From Humulus lupulus (taxonomy: Eukaryota; Streptophyta; Magnoliopsida; Rosales; Cannabaceae), in contig NC_084800.1 of assembly GCF_963169125.1 (NCBI RefSeq), positions 141,976,397 to 142,040,396 of the forward strand: a stretch of DNA of 64,000 nt, written 5' to 3'. A program made the translations under genes and the position numbers. The notes under the pieces are model-generated. The model did no database searches. It was not told the origin of the DNA and saw nothing but the letters and a program-made list of their open reading frames with translations. Positions 1 to 10,926 of the stretch are shown piece after piece; the stretch's first letter is position 1; every line of letters begins with the position of its first letter.

Positions 1-1020
1 CACATCAAGTAAAGTACCCAAGAGGAGTCCAAAGAGATAGGTAAAGCCTCAGGGATCAAACTCGAACTTTCGTGGAGATTGGGGGCGAGCTGAAGCCTTT
101 ATGGAGCTTGGGGGGCAAGCTCAAGCCTCCCAAAGGCTTGGTGAGCTCAAGCCTCCATGGAGTTTATTGTTTACTAAGCAACTAATGTGAGCATGGAAAA
201 GTGAATAGAAAATCCAAACAAGATGTCAATGCCCAAAATTTGCTTTGAGGAGATGGAGGAGACACGAGGGCCAAGCTCACACACCCTAGGACCCCAGTGG
301 CGAGCTCACCTAGGGGCCAACCTTGGGGGGCGAGCTCAGGGCCTCCCTGAAGCCCAAGCACAAATTCCACCCCTCCCAGGACCATGAAATGTTTGAAAGA
401 CTCCCTAGAAGCCAAGGATATGATTTGGAGGGCCTCAACAAACTTGGAATACCAACTTAAGGCCATCCCTAAGCTTGCAAGGAAATAAGTTCAAAGAATC
501 CTTAAAGCCTAGAGGCAAAGTACCTCCTCGACCTCAAGCTATAAATGCCTTGCACTCAAGCTCTCATGGGTAAAGAGGAGGTACGAAAAAGGCCAGAGTC
601 GTAAGGAGTACGAACTAGACACGACCATTAAAAGAGGAGGCACACATCCTCCCACACCTCCGACAAATGTCTGGCCTGATAGGCCTGAAGCCTGACACCA
701 CTAGTGCCTGCTCCATGATACTTTGAGTTACCCTATCATACCACCACCTCTTTTTCCCCTTAGGACCATTTTTGTACTAAGAGCCATTAGAGCTCCCCTA
801 TAAATAGGACCTTCCTTCAAATAAGAAAAGGGTTAGAAAATGATGCATTGTAACCAGAAGTTCTTGAGTAATATGAATATTCTCTCTATTTTCACTCCAC
901 AACTTGATTCTAAGTTCAGATAGCAATCCTAAGTTCTTATAAGTTTCTTCACAGCTCTTCATTTACTTTTAGGCTCATAAGTTTTCTGATATAACTTGGT
1001 TGACGTGTTCTTACCGTCAA
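1..1020 (+). repeat. LTR-like fragment cut by the window edge
   Basis: No gene is visible. The stretch has the look of a retrotransposon LTR on the plus strand: GC-richer U3-like DNA with short direct repeats around 75-165 (a recurring GAGCTCAAGCCTCC unit), then a TATA box near 799, then a pyrimidine-rich tail with a short AATATTCTCTCTATTTTC-like stretch. No second copy, target duplication or primer site was found, so the element family and the right boundary (about 1020) are guesses. It could equally be another kind of dispersed repeat. Confidence 0.35.
799..806 (+). promoter_or_regulatory. TATA box in the edge fragment
   Basis: TATAAATA lies in the context CCCCTATAAATAGGACC, a good match to a plant TATA box. 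It would start transcription about 30 bases to the right. It is assigned to the LTR-like fragment and no downstream gene follows. Confidence 0.4.
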
Positions 1021-1126
1021 TAAGATCAACCCAACACAGATAACATCAATAAAGACAACCAAGTTTTAGCCATAACAGATACATTCATAAATCTAACCAG
1101 AATTACAAAAATTCAAGAATGCGTAA

Positions 1127-1516
1127 GGGTGTGATTGTTAAAGTATCCAAATCCAATTTTATCATTTTAAAAAGTTGAAAATAGTGGGACCTACAAGAAT
1201 AAGTGATTGGTAAGATATTTTTGAAAATAAAATTCAAATCAGTATTCTAATTTTGTGTTATAAAATCAAAAACAAAAAAATCACGTTTTCTCTGATTCCA
1301 CATCATTGTATCCTAAAATTCTACAAATCTATCACTTTTTTATATTTTTAGATTCCATACCAATCACATATTCAGATTTTTAAAACCCAAAAACAGTTTT
1401 CAGATACTGAACTAATCACATTTTCAAAAACATATTTTCAAACTATAAATATAGATTTTATTTTAGAAACACACTTTTTGAAAATGCAATTTACCAATCA
1501 CGAACCAATCAGGCCC
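1127..1516. mobile_element. MITE-like element, about 390 bp
   Basis: The left end begins GGGTGTGATTGTT and the reverse complement of the right end begins GGGCCTGATTGGTT, giving imperfect terminal inverted repeats of about 14 bases. The inside is AT-rich, has no ORF, and repeats short motifs such as CCAATCAC and GTGATTGGT in both orientations. These are features of a non-autonomous DNA transposon. No clean target-site duplication is visible, so the superfamily (hAT-like or other) is not resolved. Confidence 0.4.
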
Positions 1517-2568
1517 GAAGCATCCTGGCAAACTTATGGTCATGCCAATTACCAAAATTCCAAATTATACCTGCACGGAGAAGATTCCAATGCAAAACAT
1601 ATGTCTCTATTTCATTTTTTCATTTAATCAGATTAACCAATGCTAACATCAATTAGAGAGTGGATCAATCATATCAATATTTAATTAAGTAGTAGTCATA
1701 TCAGTTATTAACTACTGTCACGGGTATAGCAACACCAGTCTAATAATGGTCCATGATTATCGGGCCCTCGACCTCACTAGCATATTTTATGCCATTAGTA
1801 CCATTAGTGCCATTAGATATTCTTACCTCCTCACAGGCATACGTGCTTTGTTAAATAATGCTCTCGGCAATTTCATCAGTGTTAAAATTAAACATCAACT
1901 CATGTCCGCTAGGATAACACCATTATAGACTTTGTACAGCAACTGTGTATACTTATTCTCGTGACCTAAATATAACAAGTAATACACTAGTTATTTACGT
2001 TGTTGTCAAAGATGTCAGGGTTAAATTACCGTCGTCCTTAGCACTATGCTAGATTTTCCTCTACCAGAAGTCCCGTCCTCAATTAGCTAGTATTGTAGTT
2101 AGCCATACAGTCCTGTCCTCAATTAGCTAGTATTGTAGTTAGCCTACTTTTGAATATCTTTTAAAAGTTACTTATTTTGTAAAAAGTCTCAAAATATTTC
2201 CAAGTGTTGAAAAACTTTTCCATTTGTGAAAATTTCCAAACTTGGGAAGGTTGCCTTCTTAAATCCTTAGACCCAAAAGTTTTTTATTTTTACAGATCAT
2301 ACTTGGATATTCCAAGATATTTCATACAAATTTTGAGACAAAAATGCACATTTTATCTTGGTAAAATTTTTTACCAAAAGTATATTTTGAAACTGTTTTA
2401 TTTGAAATTTGAATTTTTCCTAAATGCAGGAAATCTACAAAATCCAATTGGCTTGGTATTTTGAAATGATTTTTCTTAGGTGCAAATTAGGTTATGCTAA
2501 AAATATCCTTGAGAATAATTACACCCAAAAGATACTTTTTGCTTGGTGAAAAACGTTCATCAAGTTGG
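1517..2568. other. AT-rich spacer without a gene
   Basis: Two short ORFs (60 and 86 codons) are at chance level for AT-rich DNA and have no recognisable motif. The right end is the insertion site of element T1. The stretch includes the small tandem duplication at 2071-2144. Nothing else is identifiable. Confidence 0.6.
2071..2144. repeat. 40-bp tandem duplication
   Basis: A segment containing GTCCTCAATTAGCTAGTATT occurs twice with a 40-base offset (from about 2071 and 2111). The first 34 bases of each copy are almost identical. It is a local duplication without coding content. Confidence 0.8.
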
Positions 2569-2573
2569 CTACC

Positions 2574-3444
2574 TGTTATCCAGATTTCCGGATAGCGTTT
2601 ACATGGATATCCTCGGGGAAGCAGAATTATCAATGTCTTTCACAGTAGGTGACCAGAGCTCGCGGATGGACAGAAAGGCTTCGCCTCTCCCGTTTAGTGT
2701 CCGGATTACTCTTTCAAGCAAACGCGACACGGAAGCTCGTCAACTCTCCCGGACTCCCGAAGGGATATCCTTCGGGGAAGCTCCTTCCAGGAGAAGCTCT
2801 TCAGGTTGCCTTCGCGGAAACAGTTCCGTGCCTCGCACGGAACAAGACCAAGCGGTCGAGTCATGGAGGAGGCATAGTTGGAATGATATCCGCCTGACAC
2901 GCCCGACAGGTCAAGGCCGCACACATCCCAGCACGCCTAAAAGTACTATTTCGCCTACTGTTCCGCTGACAACTTGGAAAAGACGGCAACATTTGTGCAT
3001 TCCCCATACTTTCACGTAAATATACCCACATAGAGCCTGGTAGCCAGGCGACTACGGTAATTGTATCCCCTATTTATGGCTGGTGTAATTAAGACTCATG
3101 TGAGTAGAGAAAAACCCTAATCCAAAACCCTAGCTATAAAGACCCCCTCATTTGACGATAGGGGGACGGCCAACAAATCACATAGCAAGAACTCTACTAA
3201 AATCTCTCTAGCTTCATCTTCTCCAAGAGAACCCGAGAGAAACACTGTGAGGTTGTGAGTTTCTTGTACACCAGCTGTTTGACTGTTATTCTCTACAAGT
3301 ATAATAACATCGACTCGTGGACTAGGGCTCGTTAACGCCTGAACCACGTAAAAACACTGTTTGTTTATTTACATTTCTGCATTTCTATAGTTCTTATCTT
3401 TTTATTATTCCGTTCGTATTCGTTTCCGAAAAACTCGGTAAACA
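2574..3444 (+). repeat. T1 5' LTR
   Basis: 871 bp, TGTTATCC... to ...CGGTAAACA. The 5' part holds two strong hairpins: CCCGAAGG-GATAT-CCTTCGGG at 2756-2776 and GTTCCGTGC-CTC-GCACGGAAC at 2823-2843. The TATA box at 3135-3140 places the likely RNA start near 3165-3170. A motif CGACTCGTGGACTAG lies near 3309-3325. Relative to the 3' LTR it lacks 17 bases near 2895, between short direct repeats CCGCCTGACAC. T2 keeps these bases in both LTRs, so the loss happened in this copy. Confidence 0.95.
3135..3140 (+). promoter_or_regulatory. TATA box of the T1 5' LTR
   Basis: TATAAA in the context CTAGCTATAAAGACC. It is conserved in all four LTRs of T1 and T2 (also at 16537-16542, 25124-25129 and 31118-31123), which supports function as the core promoter for genomic RNA. 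Confidence 0.75.
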
Positions 3445-3447
3445 TTT

Positions 3448-3465
3448 TGGTGCTTTCGTTGAGAG
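3448..3465 (+). other. Primer binding site of T1
   Basis: Immediately after the LTR (3 spacer bases) comes TGGTGCTTTCGTTGAGAG, which starts with TGG as expected for pairing to a tRNA 3' CCA end. I could not assign the tRNA with confidence. T2 has lost this site. Confidence 0.65.
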
Positions 3466-3509
3466 CTGTAGGAAGTTGTTAGTCAGCTCTTTTTCTGCGT
3501 ACTGAAAAG

Positions 3510-6500
3510 ATGGTGACTACGAGAAAATCTGCGGTTGACAAAAATGCTAGGGTCAACCCCGATACTATGATGGAAGATGTGGTACAAAACGGACCCTCGG
3601 ACCACCACGGTGAAGACCCGACATCCCGCCAGGATCGGGTCAGCACTGAAGATACGACATACCTAGAAAGCGAGGAAGAGTATGTCCGAGATGGTTACTA
3701 CAAAGACGGCTACAACTACGAGAAGGATCCAGAACTGGTCCAAGTAGCCGAAGAACTGGTGGTCACTAAGGCCAAGCTTGCTGAGCAGGAGCGCGTCTCC
3801 GAAAAAATGCAGCGCATGATGGAGCGCCTCCAGAGCAAGTTCGGAGACCTAGGCGACTCGGACGAGGATGCCTTTGTTCCAGGTGGTGCTGATGCCACCA
3901 TGCCGCTGCTGGACCATCCAAAACCGCCCCTAACAACTGCACCCAGGCCTAGGGGAAGGAACAACCGCCCCAGTGATTCCGTCAACCAGGACGGTCGGGC
4001 TGCGGAAACGCACTCCGAAGATAGCTGGTCCACGGTGGACCTAAGAAGAAGGTTGGAGGCCAAGTATGAAAAGGCCAAAGGAGAAAAGGCCCGGCCTCGC
4101 GGAGATGACCTGCGAAATCATCTTAATGACAAGGTCCGGGGACGTGACCTCCCGGAGAGTGATACAAAGAGGCTCGAGGAACAGATCGCTGCCTTGACCA
4201 AGCTGGTCCGGAAGCAAAGTGCTGCCCTGTCAGACTCCGAGGAGGAGGACCCGGAACCATGTATTCGGAGGATCGCGGAAACATCCCTCCCGGATAACTT
4301 CAAAATGCCCCACATAGAATTATATGAGGGGAGGACAGACCCGCGCACCCATCTAGCTAAATACAACAAAATGATGAAAGTGGCGCGCGTCAGTGAGGAT
4401 GCCAAATGCATGTGCTTCTCACTCACCCTTACCAAGTCTGCGGAGGACTGGTGGAAAATATTAGCTCCCGGATCCATCCACAGTTGGAAGGAGCTACAGT
4501 CCGCATTCAGAAGGCAGTTCATTGCTGCCCGAGACCACGACATGGAGGTTGGTTCCTTAACCAACATCAAGCAGCTACCCAATGAGAACCTCAAAGCTTT
4601 CATTCAGAGAATGATGGAAGCTGCTGCTAAGACCAAGGTCAGCGACGACATGAAGCTGATCGCCCTTCAATCGGGCCTTACTGTCGGCTCCCTGCTATGG
4701 GGGGAAATGCAAAGGAGACGGGCAGAAACGCTGTCCGAATTCATGTCAAGAGCTCAGGGAATAATCAACCTTGAGGATGCCTACCAGCAGGCATTTGGAG
4801 TTCCCCCAGCTCCGACGCCTTCCGTGACTGCGCCGAGCTTTGCTTCGCAAGCTCCCGCACCAGCCCTCACGCTTCCAGGAGCCCAGTTCACTCCAAGCGT
4901 ATATGGGCCTTCCGCGTCTGCTCAGACGCCGAGTCAAACCCATTTCTCTGGGTACAGAGCTGTACAGACAGGATGTAGTATCGCTCCCGGACCGTCGCAA
5001 CCGCAAACAGAAGGCCCAGAACGAAATCTAAGCCAATCGCGGAATAAACGAGGCGGAAGAAACCCCAACCGGGGAGACCATTCAAAGAAACCCCGGAAGG
5101 ACTATGAGCCCAAGTTCACGGAGTACACCAGTTTAATAGATTCGCGAGAGAATGTCTATCGGGCGACCTGTAATATGGTCAACTACAGGAAGCCCCCGAA
5201 AGTGTCTCACGGAGGAAGGCGTCCGCGAGACTCCAATAAGAGGTGTGAGTTCCACGGAGACGTGGGGCACACCACAAACGAATGCCTTCAGCTGAAGGAT
5301 GAGATCGAGTCCCTGGCAAGAGCGGGACACCTCGGTCAATGGGTGAGGATACCCATAATCTATCCCGAACAGGGAGTAGTTCACGGAGCAGCATATTCTC
5401 CGAGACAGAGGGGGACCGCTAGCGCTCCTGGAGCCGGTCACCCCCAAGCTCCTGGGTCTCAGGTCCCAGCGCTCCCTGCTCCAACCCCTCCGGTACCCAT
5501 TGCCTTATTGGCTCCGGGACCCGGAAACCCATATCCGCCCGGCCTTGCTCCGCCACCCGTTGACGGACACGTAGCCACCATTTCCGGAGGACCGCACCTT
5601 GCCGGAAGCACCCGCAACTCCCAGAAAAGGTACTTGAGGGAGTTAGAACACACCGGAGAGATGTGCGCCTTGGTTCAGTCACCTGCTCAGCGTCCCCGAA
5701 TGATGGATCTTCCCATCAACTTCACGGAAGATGACGCCCGACATGTGCACTTCCCCCACAACGATCCCCTCGTCGTGGAAGCCCAGATTGCCAATAAGAA
5801 GGTATCATGGATCCTTGTCGATAATGGAAGCTCCATAAATATCCTCTTCAAAGCTGCCTTCCATGCAATCGGATTAACCGAGACAGACCTGACCCCATGC
5901 CCCATCCAGCTCCAGGGGTTCAATGGGGATGCACTCATGCCATTAGGAAAAATTCAACTTCCAGTCACCCTCAGAGGAGAAAGCGACGCTTGCGCCTTCA
6001 AGCACTGCACGTTTGTAGTGGTCGACTGCCCCACGGCGTATAATGCTATCCTAGGCCGACCGGTCCTAATCGATTGCGGGGCCATAACCTCGATATGCCA
6101 CTTATGCCTGAAGTTTCCATGCGACGACGGGCGTATTGGCACCCTCTGGGGAGACCAACGAAGTGCACGAAGCTGTTATAACGTCTCCGTCCGATCCGTC
6201 TACACGGTCCAGGAGGCGATTGTTGCCGCTACTTTAGCGGGAGATTTACCAGAAACTGGGGGTGCCCAAGGGGCGTGCGTTGACGAACTCGACCCTAGAG
6301 TGGGGGTCGAGAGAGCGATAGAGCCGATGGAGGAAGTCGAAGAGGTGATCCTCAACCCGGGAGATCCCACCAAAGTCATTCAGGTAGGGAAAAACCTTCC
6401 ATCGTCCATTCGAGAAAAGATCGTGGCCACTGTGAAGAATAATCAGGATATCCTAGCATGGTCCCACACTGATATGACGGGGATTAATCCCAATGTTGCG

Positions 6501-6560
6501 TGCCACGCACTCAACATAGACCCATCTGCAACTCCAGTTCGCCAAAAGAGGAGCCGTTAG
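3510..6560 (+). CDS. T1 Gag-protease reading frame (5' part of broken gag-pol)
   Basis: This frame encodes the capsid precursor and aspartic protease of T1. The ATG at 3510 is the first after the LTR and primer site. Seen in order: an acidic N-terminus; a probable coiled coil near residues 75-110; the Retrotrans_gag-type capsid core near 255-410 ([27 protein letters not shown]); a Pro/Ser/Gln-rich linker; a zinc-knuckle-like [14 protein letters not shown] near 578-591; and the protease near 760-880 with active-site motif VDNGSS followed by AILGRP. Tat elements normally encode Gag-Pol as one long frame. Here the frame ends early at 6560 because a base is missing near 6551-6556, just before RT. 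The RT frame continues at a -1 offset and overlaps from 6500. The protein would assemble cytoplasmic particles. Confidence 0.88.
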   Translation: MVTTRKSAVDKNARVNPDTMMEDVVQNGPSDHHGEDPTSRQDRVSTEDTTYLESEEEYVRDGYYKDGYNYEKDPELVQVAEELVVTKAKLAEQERVSEKMQRMMERLQSKFGDLGDSDEDAFVPGGADATMPLLDHPKPPLTTAPRPRGRNNRPSDSVNQDGRAAETHSEDSWSTVDLRRRLEAKYEKAKGEKARPRGDDLRNHLNDKVRGRDLPESDTKRLEEQIAALTKLVRKQSAALSDSEEEDPEPCIRRIAETSLPDNFKMPHIELYEGRTDPRTHLAKYNKMMKVARVSEDAKCMCFSLTLTKSAEDWWKILAPGSIHSWKELQSAFRRQFIAARDHDMEVGSLTNIKQLPNENLKAFIQRMMEAAAKTKVSDDMKLIALQSGLTVGSLLWGEMQRRRAETLSEFMSRAQGIINLEDAYQQAFGVPPAPTPSVTAPSFASQAPAPALTLPGAQFTPSVYGPSASAQTPSQTHFSGYRAVQTGCSIAPGPSQPQTEGPERNLSQSRNKRGGRNPNRGDHSKKPRKDYEPKFTEYTSLIDSRENVYRATCNMVNYRKPPKVSHGGRRPRDSNKRCEFHGDVGHTTNECLQLKDEIESLARAGHLGQWVRIPIIYPEQGVVHGAAYSPRQRGTASAPGAGHPQAPGSQVPALPAPTPPVPIALLAPGPGNPYPPGLAPPPVDGHVATISGGPHLAGSTRNSQKRYLRELEHTGEMCALVQSPAQRPRMMDLPINFTEDDARHVHFPHNDPLVVEAQIANKKVSWILVDNGSSINILFKAAFHAIGLTETDLTPCPIQLQGFNGDALMPLGKIQLPVTLRGESDACAFKHCTFVVVDCPTAYNAILGRPVLIDCGAITSICHLCLKFPCDDGRIGTLWGDQRSARSCYNVSVRSVYTVQEAIVAATLAGDLPETGGAQGACVDELDPRVGVERAIEPMEEVEEVILNPGDPTKVIQVGKNLPSSIREKIVATVKNNQDILAWSHTDMTGINPNVACHALNIDPSATPVRQKRSR

Positions 6561-9544
6561 ACCCAGTGAGGGCCGAAGTAGTCAAAGCTGAAGTGGACAA
6601 GTTGATGTCCATAGGCTTTCTCCAGGAATCACACTATCCCGTGTGGTTGGCCAACCCAGTTCTGGTCCCGAAACCCAATGGGTCCTGGAGAATGTGCATC
6701 GACTTCACGGACCTAAACAAAGCCTGCCCGAAAGATTGTTTCCCTCTTCCGCGAATCGATCAGATGGTAGACGCTACTTCCGGGTATGAACTCTTGTCCT
6801 TCATGGATGCGTACTCCGGATACAACCAGATCAAGATGCATGTCGCGGACCAGGAACACACCAGCTTCCTCACGGACAAGGGTGTCTACTGTTACGTGGT
6901 CATGCCTTTCGGTTTGAAGAATGCTGGGGCGACGTACCAGCGTCTAGTAAACAGGATGTTCAAGGACCAGCTGGGGAGGAACATGGAGGTGTACGTAGAC
7001 GACATGTTGGTAAAGTCCAAGACCTCCGGGGACCACAGTGACGACCTTGAGGAAGCTTTCGCCGTGATCCGAAAGTATGGAATGAAACTGAATTCGAAGA
7101 AATGTACTTTCGGGGTCTCGTCTGGGAAGTTCCTCGGTTTCATTGTCAGCTCCCGCGGAGTGGAGGCCAACCCTGAGAAAATTAAGGCGTTCATAGATAT
7201 GCCTTCCCCCCGGAAGCATAAGGATGTCCAAAGCGTTACCGGAAGGATAGCTGCGCTCAGCCGCTTCGTATCTAAGGCCACTGACAAATGTGTCCCCTTC
7301 TTCAATGTGTTGCGAGGAAACAAGAGGTTCGAGTGGACCCCCGAATGTGAAGCAGCCTTCCAACACCTCAAGGAACATTTAACCCGAGCTCCCATTCTGT
7401 CCAAACCTGTCGAAGGAGAGGCGTTGTTCTTATACTTAGCTGTGACAGAGCACGCAGTGAGTGCCGCTCTCGTCCGGGAAGATGGCCGTATCCAGCTCCC
7501 TGTGTATTACGTAAGCAAGAGGTTACTGGACGCCGAGTCCAGATATTCAATGATCGAAAAACTCTCCCTCTGCTTGCTAATTGCTTCGCGGAAATTAAGG
7601 CCCTATTTCCAGGCGCACACCATCAGAGTACTCACCAACCACCCTCTCCGACAAGTCTTGCAGAAGCCCGAGTCTTCTGGCAGATTTCTTAAATGGTCCA
7701 TGGAACTGAGCCAATTTGACATCCACTACCAGCCACGTGTTTCCATAAAAGGACAAGCTCTCGCGGACTTTATTGTGGAATGCTCAGGAATGAATGACCT
7801 CCCGGAAGATCCTGTCCCGGAACTTCCCACATGGAAGGTCTATGTAGACGGAGCCTCAAATGAAAAAGGAGCTGGAGCAGGGGTCATCCTAATATCTCCC
7901 CAAGGACATCAGCTCCAGAGCGCCATCCGTTTCGCATTCCCAGCGTCCAACAACGAGGCAGAACACGAAGCCATGTTGGCCGGATTGCAACTGGCCAGAG
8001 AAGTCGGAGCCCAAAAAATCGAGGTATACAGCAACTCCCTACTTGTGGTAAACCAAATATCCGGGGAATACCAGACGAAAGGCGAAAAAATGGCTGCCTA
8101 CGTGTCTCTCTCCCGCGGCCTCGTGCAGCATTTCAAAGGCTACCACATCCGCCAGGTCCCCCGGGACCAGAACTCACTCGCGGACACGCTGGCCAAGCTT
8201 GCAACAGACCCGGAGATTGAACAATATGGCCTAGTGCCCATCGGGCACATAGAAGCACCTAGTACCGAGACACAGAGGGTAAATGCCATCATCGACCATT
8301 CCCATTCCTGGATAGGACCCATCCTCAGATTTCTCACCACTGGAGAGCTCCCCACTAATAAAGCCGACGCAAGAAAGCTCCAGTATCAAGCTCCCCGATA
8401 CGTGGTTATAGATGGAAAGCTTTACCGCAGGGGGTTGTCCATACCCTTCCTTAGGTGTGTTGCCGGAACCGAAATCAGCACCATCATCCATGAGGTTCAC
8501 GGAGGCTTCTGTGGCGACCATACCTCCGGGATGAGCCTCTCCAAAAAGATCCTTCGACAAGGATACTTCTGGCCCACCATGAAGAAGGATTGTGTGGATT
8601 ATGTCAGAAAATGTGAGCAGTGCCAGAGGTACGCAAAGGTTCCGCGAGCGCCTTCTACAGAAATTGCCTTAATGACCAGCCCCTGGCCGTTCGCCGTCTG
8701 GGGCATTGACCTAGTAGGTTCCCTTCCAACTGGAAGGGGCGGAGTGAAGTATGCCATAGTCGCGGTAGACTACTTCACCAAATGGGCTGAAGCTGAACCT
8801 ATGAACACGGTCACGTCTAAGAAGGCACTGGACTTTGTCATCAGGAATATAGTGTGTCGTTTTGGGCTTCCACGAAAAATTGTGTCCGATAACGGGAAGC
8901 AATTTGATAGTGAACAATTCACGAACTTCTGTGCTTCGCATGGAATTATCAAAAGCTTTTCCGCAGTCGCCAGACCTCAAGCTAATGGGCAAGTGGAAGC
9001 AGTAAACAAAATCTTAAAGACCACGTTGAAGAAAAAACTCCAAGCCTGCAAGGCTCACTGGCCGGAAGAGCTTCCGCGAGTACTTTGTGCCTATCGCACA
9101 ACAGAGAGAACTTCGACGAGGCACACACCTTATTCCATGACCTTCGGTTGCGAGGCCATCATCCCAGTAGAAACTATGATCCCCTCTCACAGGCAGGACA
9201 CCTACGACCCTACCCGGAACCACGCCCTTCTCCAGGAGTCCCTGGACATGATCGAAGAGCTCCGGGAGCAGTCGCAGGTCCTACTAAAAATGTACCAAGG
9301 CAAGATAGCCCGACACTACAACACAAGAGTCAAGAGCCGTACATTCGGAGTTGGGGATCTTTTCCTACGGAGAGTATTTCCTGCTACGCAGGATCCAGGA
9401 GTGGGAGTCCTCGGACCCAACTAGGAAGGCCCCTATGAAGTACAAGAAAAAGTGGGCCATGGGACGTATCACTTAAAGAGACTCGACGGATCTAAAGTCC
9501 CGCGCGCCTGGAACGCGGAGCACCTCCGCCGTTACTATCAGTAG
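6554..9544 (+). pseudogene. T1 reverse transcriptase-RNase H-integrase, broken
   Basis: This is the second half of gag-pol, read in another frame after the indel near 6551-6556. RT: MCIDFTDLNKACPKD, FMDAYSGYNQIKM, PFGLKNAG and catalytic YVDD at 6992-7003. RNase H: YVDGAS, NNEAEHEAM, then SNS where SDS is expected (AAC at 8033-8035), and ADTLAKLA; T2 keeps the aspartate here, so T1 has lost a metal-binding acid. Integrase: an HHCC zinc finger around 8490-8625, then DDE residues in GIDLVG, VSDNG and QANGQVEAV. TAG at 9422-9424 stands where T2 has TGG. The remaining 40 codons run on in frame to the true stop at 9542-9544. The integrase C-terminus lacks a visible chromodomain, as expected for Tat. 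Confidence 0.9.
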
Positions 9545-9760
9545 GCCCCGGACTATCTAGTCGAAAGTCCTTGGTGGACGTAGCAAAAGTGTAAGATGTG
9601 GAGTAAACCTCCCTGTTGTAAAACACATGCCTCACAGGCTAATTTAAGGAAACACGGAGAGGTTCACTCCGCTTTTACTGCATTTTTTATCCCTGTGTTC
9701 AAGGCTGCGTTTCAACAAGTGACCACGCGGTCCGGAGACGTCCGGACCCCACGCTCACTT

Positions 9761-9767
9761 GGGGGGG
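9761..9767 (+). other. Second polypurine-tract-like run, T1
   Basis: ACTTGGGGGGGTATACATG resembles the true 3' polypurine tract CCTTGGGGGGTAAATG at 15949-15960. It is conserved in T2 at 28116-28121. It might prime a second start of plus-strand DNA, or be a relic of an older LTR boundary. Confidence 0.4.
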
Positions 9768-9876
9768 TATACATGGCTAAGGCATAGCCATACGCCCCTT
9801 GAACAAAACATACACAGAACACCACTCATGTCCTAGCATTTCTTTAAAATTGTTAAGCTTAGGTTAATTTGTTATT

Positions 9877-9972
9877 GCCATAAACATACTTGCATTACGT
9901 GTCATGTGCGCATTATGTGTTTTTGCCATAAACATACTTGCATTACGTGTCATGTGCGCATTATGTGTTTTT
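9877..9972. repeat. 48-bp tandem duplication in the T1 spacer
   Basis: The unit starting GCCATAAACATACTTGCATT occurs at 9877-9924 and again at 9925-9972, nearly identical. T2 has a single copy around 28254-28305, so this is a change in T1. Confidence 0.8.
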
Positions 9973-10926
9973 GTGAAAATTGCTATTGAAATGTCTGCCA
10001 TTATGCATCATGAAAATTATCTCCTGTGTAGCCCAGCGATGAACAGGACTGGGGGTTGGGGCACATTCAGAGAGCTACGCCGAAACACCCCCAACTCCCT
10101 GACAAGTCCTTTGCAGAATACTCCGCGACCGCTGTAGAGTTTTTCTTCGCAAGCTCCAGCTCCGGGTCCCGCAAGGCGAAAGATGGCAAGATCCGCGACC
10201 GTTGTAAGCCTTGCTTCGCAGGCTTCAGCTCCGGATCTCACAAAATAATGCATGACGAGCTCCTCGACCACTGCAAGTTTCAGCTCCAGGAGCAGACATG
10301 GTCGATCCCCCACTCACAGCAGGCCTTGCTTCGCAAAGCCCCTGCTCCGGGATCGCACATGGTGGGCGTGGCAATTTCCCCGACCGCAACGAGCCTTGCC
10401 TCGCAGAGCTCCAGGCCAGGTCCCTGAAGTCAGCCACCATGAGGTTCGCAACGACAGTTAGTTTTGCTTCGCAAAGATCTAACCTTAAGTCTAGCGATGC
10501 TCACCAAAAGAACTCCCGTTCCAAGCCATGGAACGGCTCACCTTAGCAATCCCAGCGAACGGTATAACTACAAGTCCCGGGATTGGCTATTTGCCTTAGG
10601 AAAGCTAAAATACGGTGAAAGGAGTCTGGCCGTTGGAACCAGGAAACCTTCGTAACCTAGAAACTACGTGGGAAAAGACATCAGCCGTTAGAGCTTCAAG
10701 TTGGAAGTGCATAGGTTCTGGCCGTTGGAACCAAAACCTCATGCGCCCCTACAGCAGTTTCTACCGTATAAAAGTCTACCCTAAACGCAAAGTTAAACAA
10801 AGAACTCGGTAGAAAAGAGAGGAGAATGCTATAATTATGGAATAAATGTCTGCAATGAGAAAAGAGTACAGGGAGCTTCGCCCCAAAGAAAAACACAAAT
10901 GAAAAATAATTAAAGATAAGGCCCCT

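Larger units (their letters stand above)
9545..10926. other. T1 spacer between pol and the antisense gene
   Basis: No credible coding region. The spacer holds a polypurine-like run (9761-9767), a 48-bp tandem duplication (9877-9972), and from about 10120 a GC-richer stretch repeating CTTCGCAAGCTCCAGCTCCGG-like words, including one 70-bp unit and part of a second (from 10123 and 10193). Small ORFs on both strands come from these repeats. T2 has a matching spacer in which the 70-bp unit is amplified. Confidence 0.75.

Noticed and set aside
6500..6560. The overlapping frames of T1 gag-PR and RT as a programmed frameshift
   Set aside because: No convincing slippery heptamer or downstream structure was seen, and the sequence looks as if one G is missing from an AGGAGG run just before RT. 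Tat Gag-Pol is usually one frame. A chance indel is simpler.
9085..9438. 117-codon ORF overlapping the integrase
   Set aside because: Another-frame reading of conserved integrase coding sequence; no own signals.
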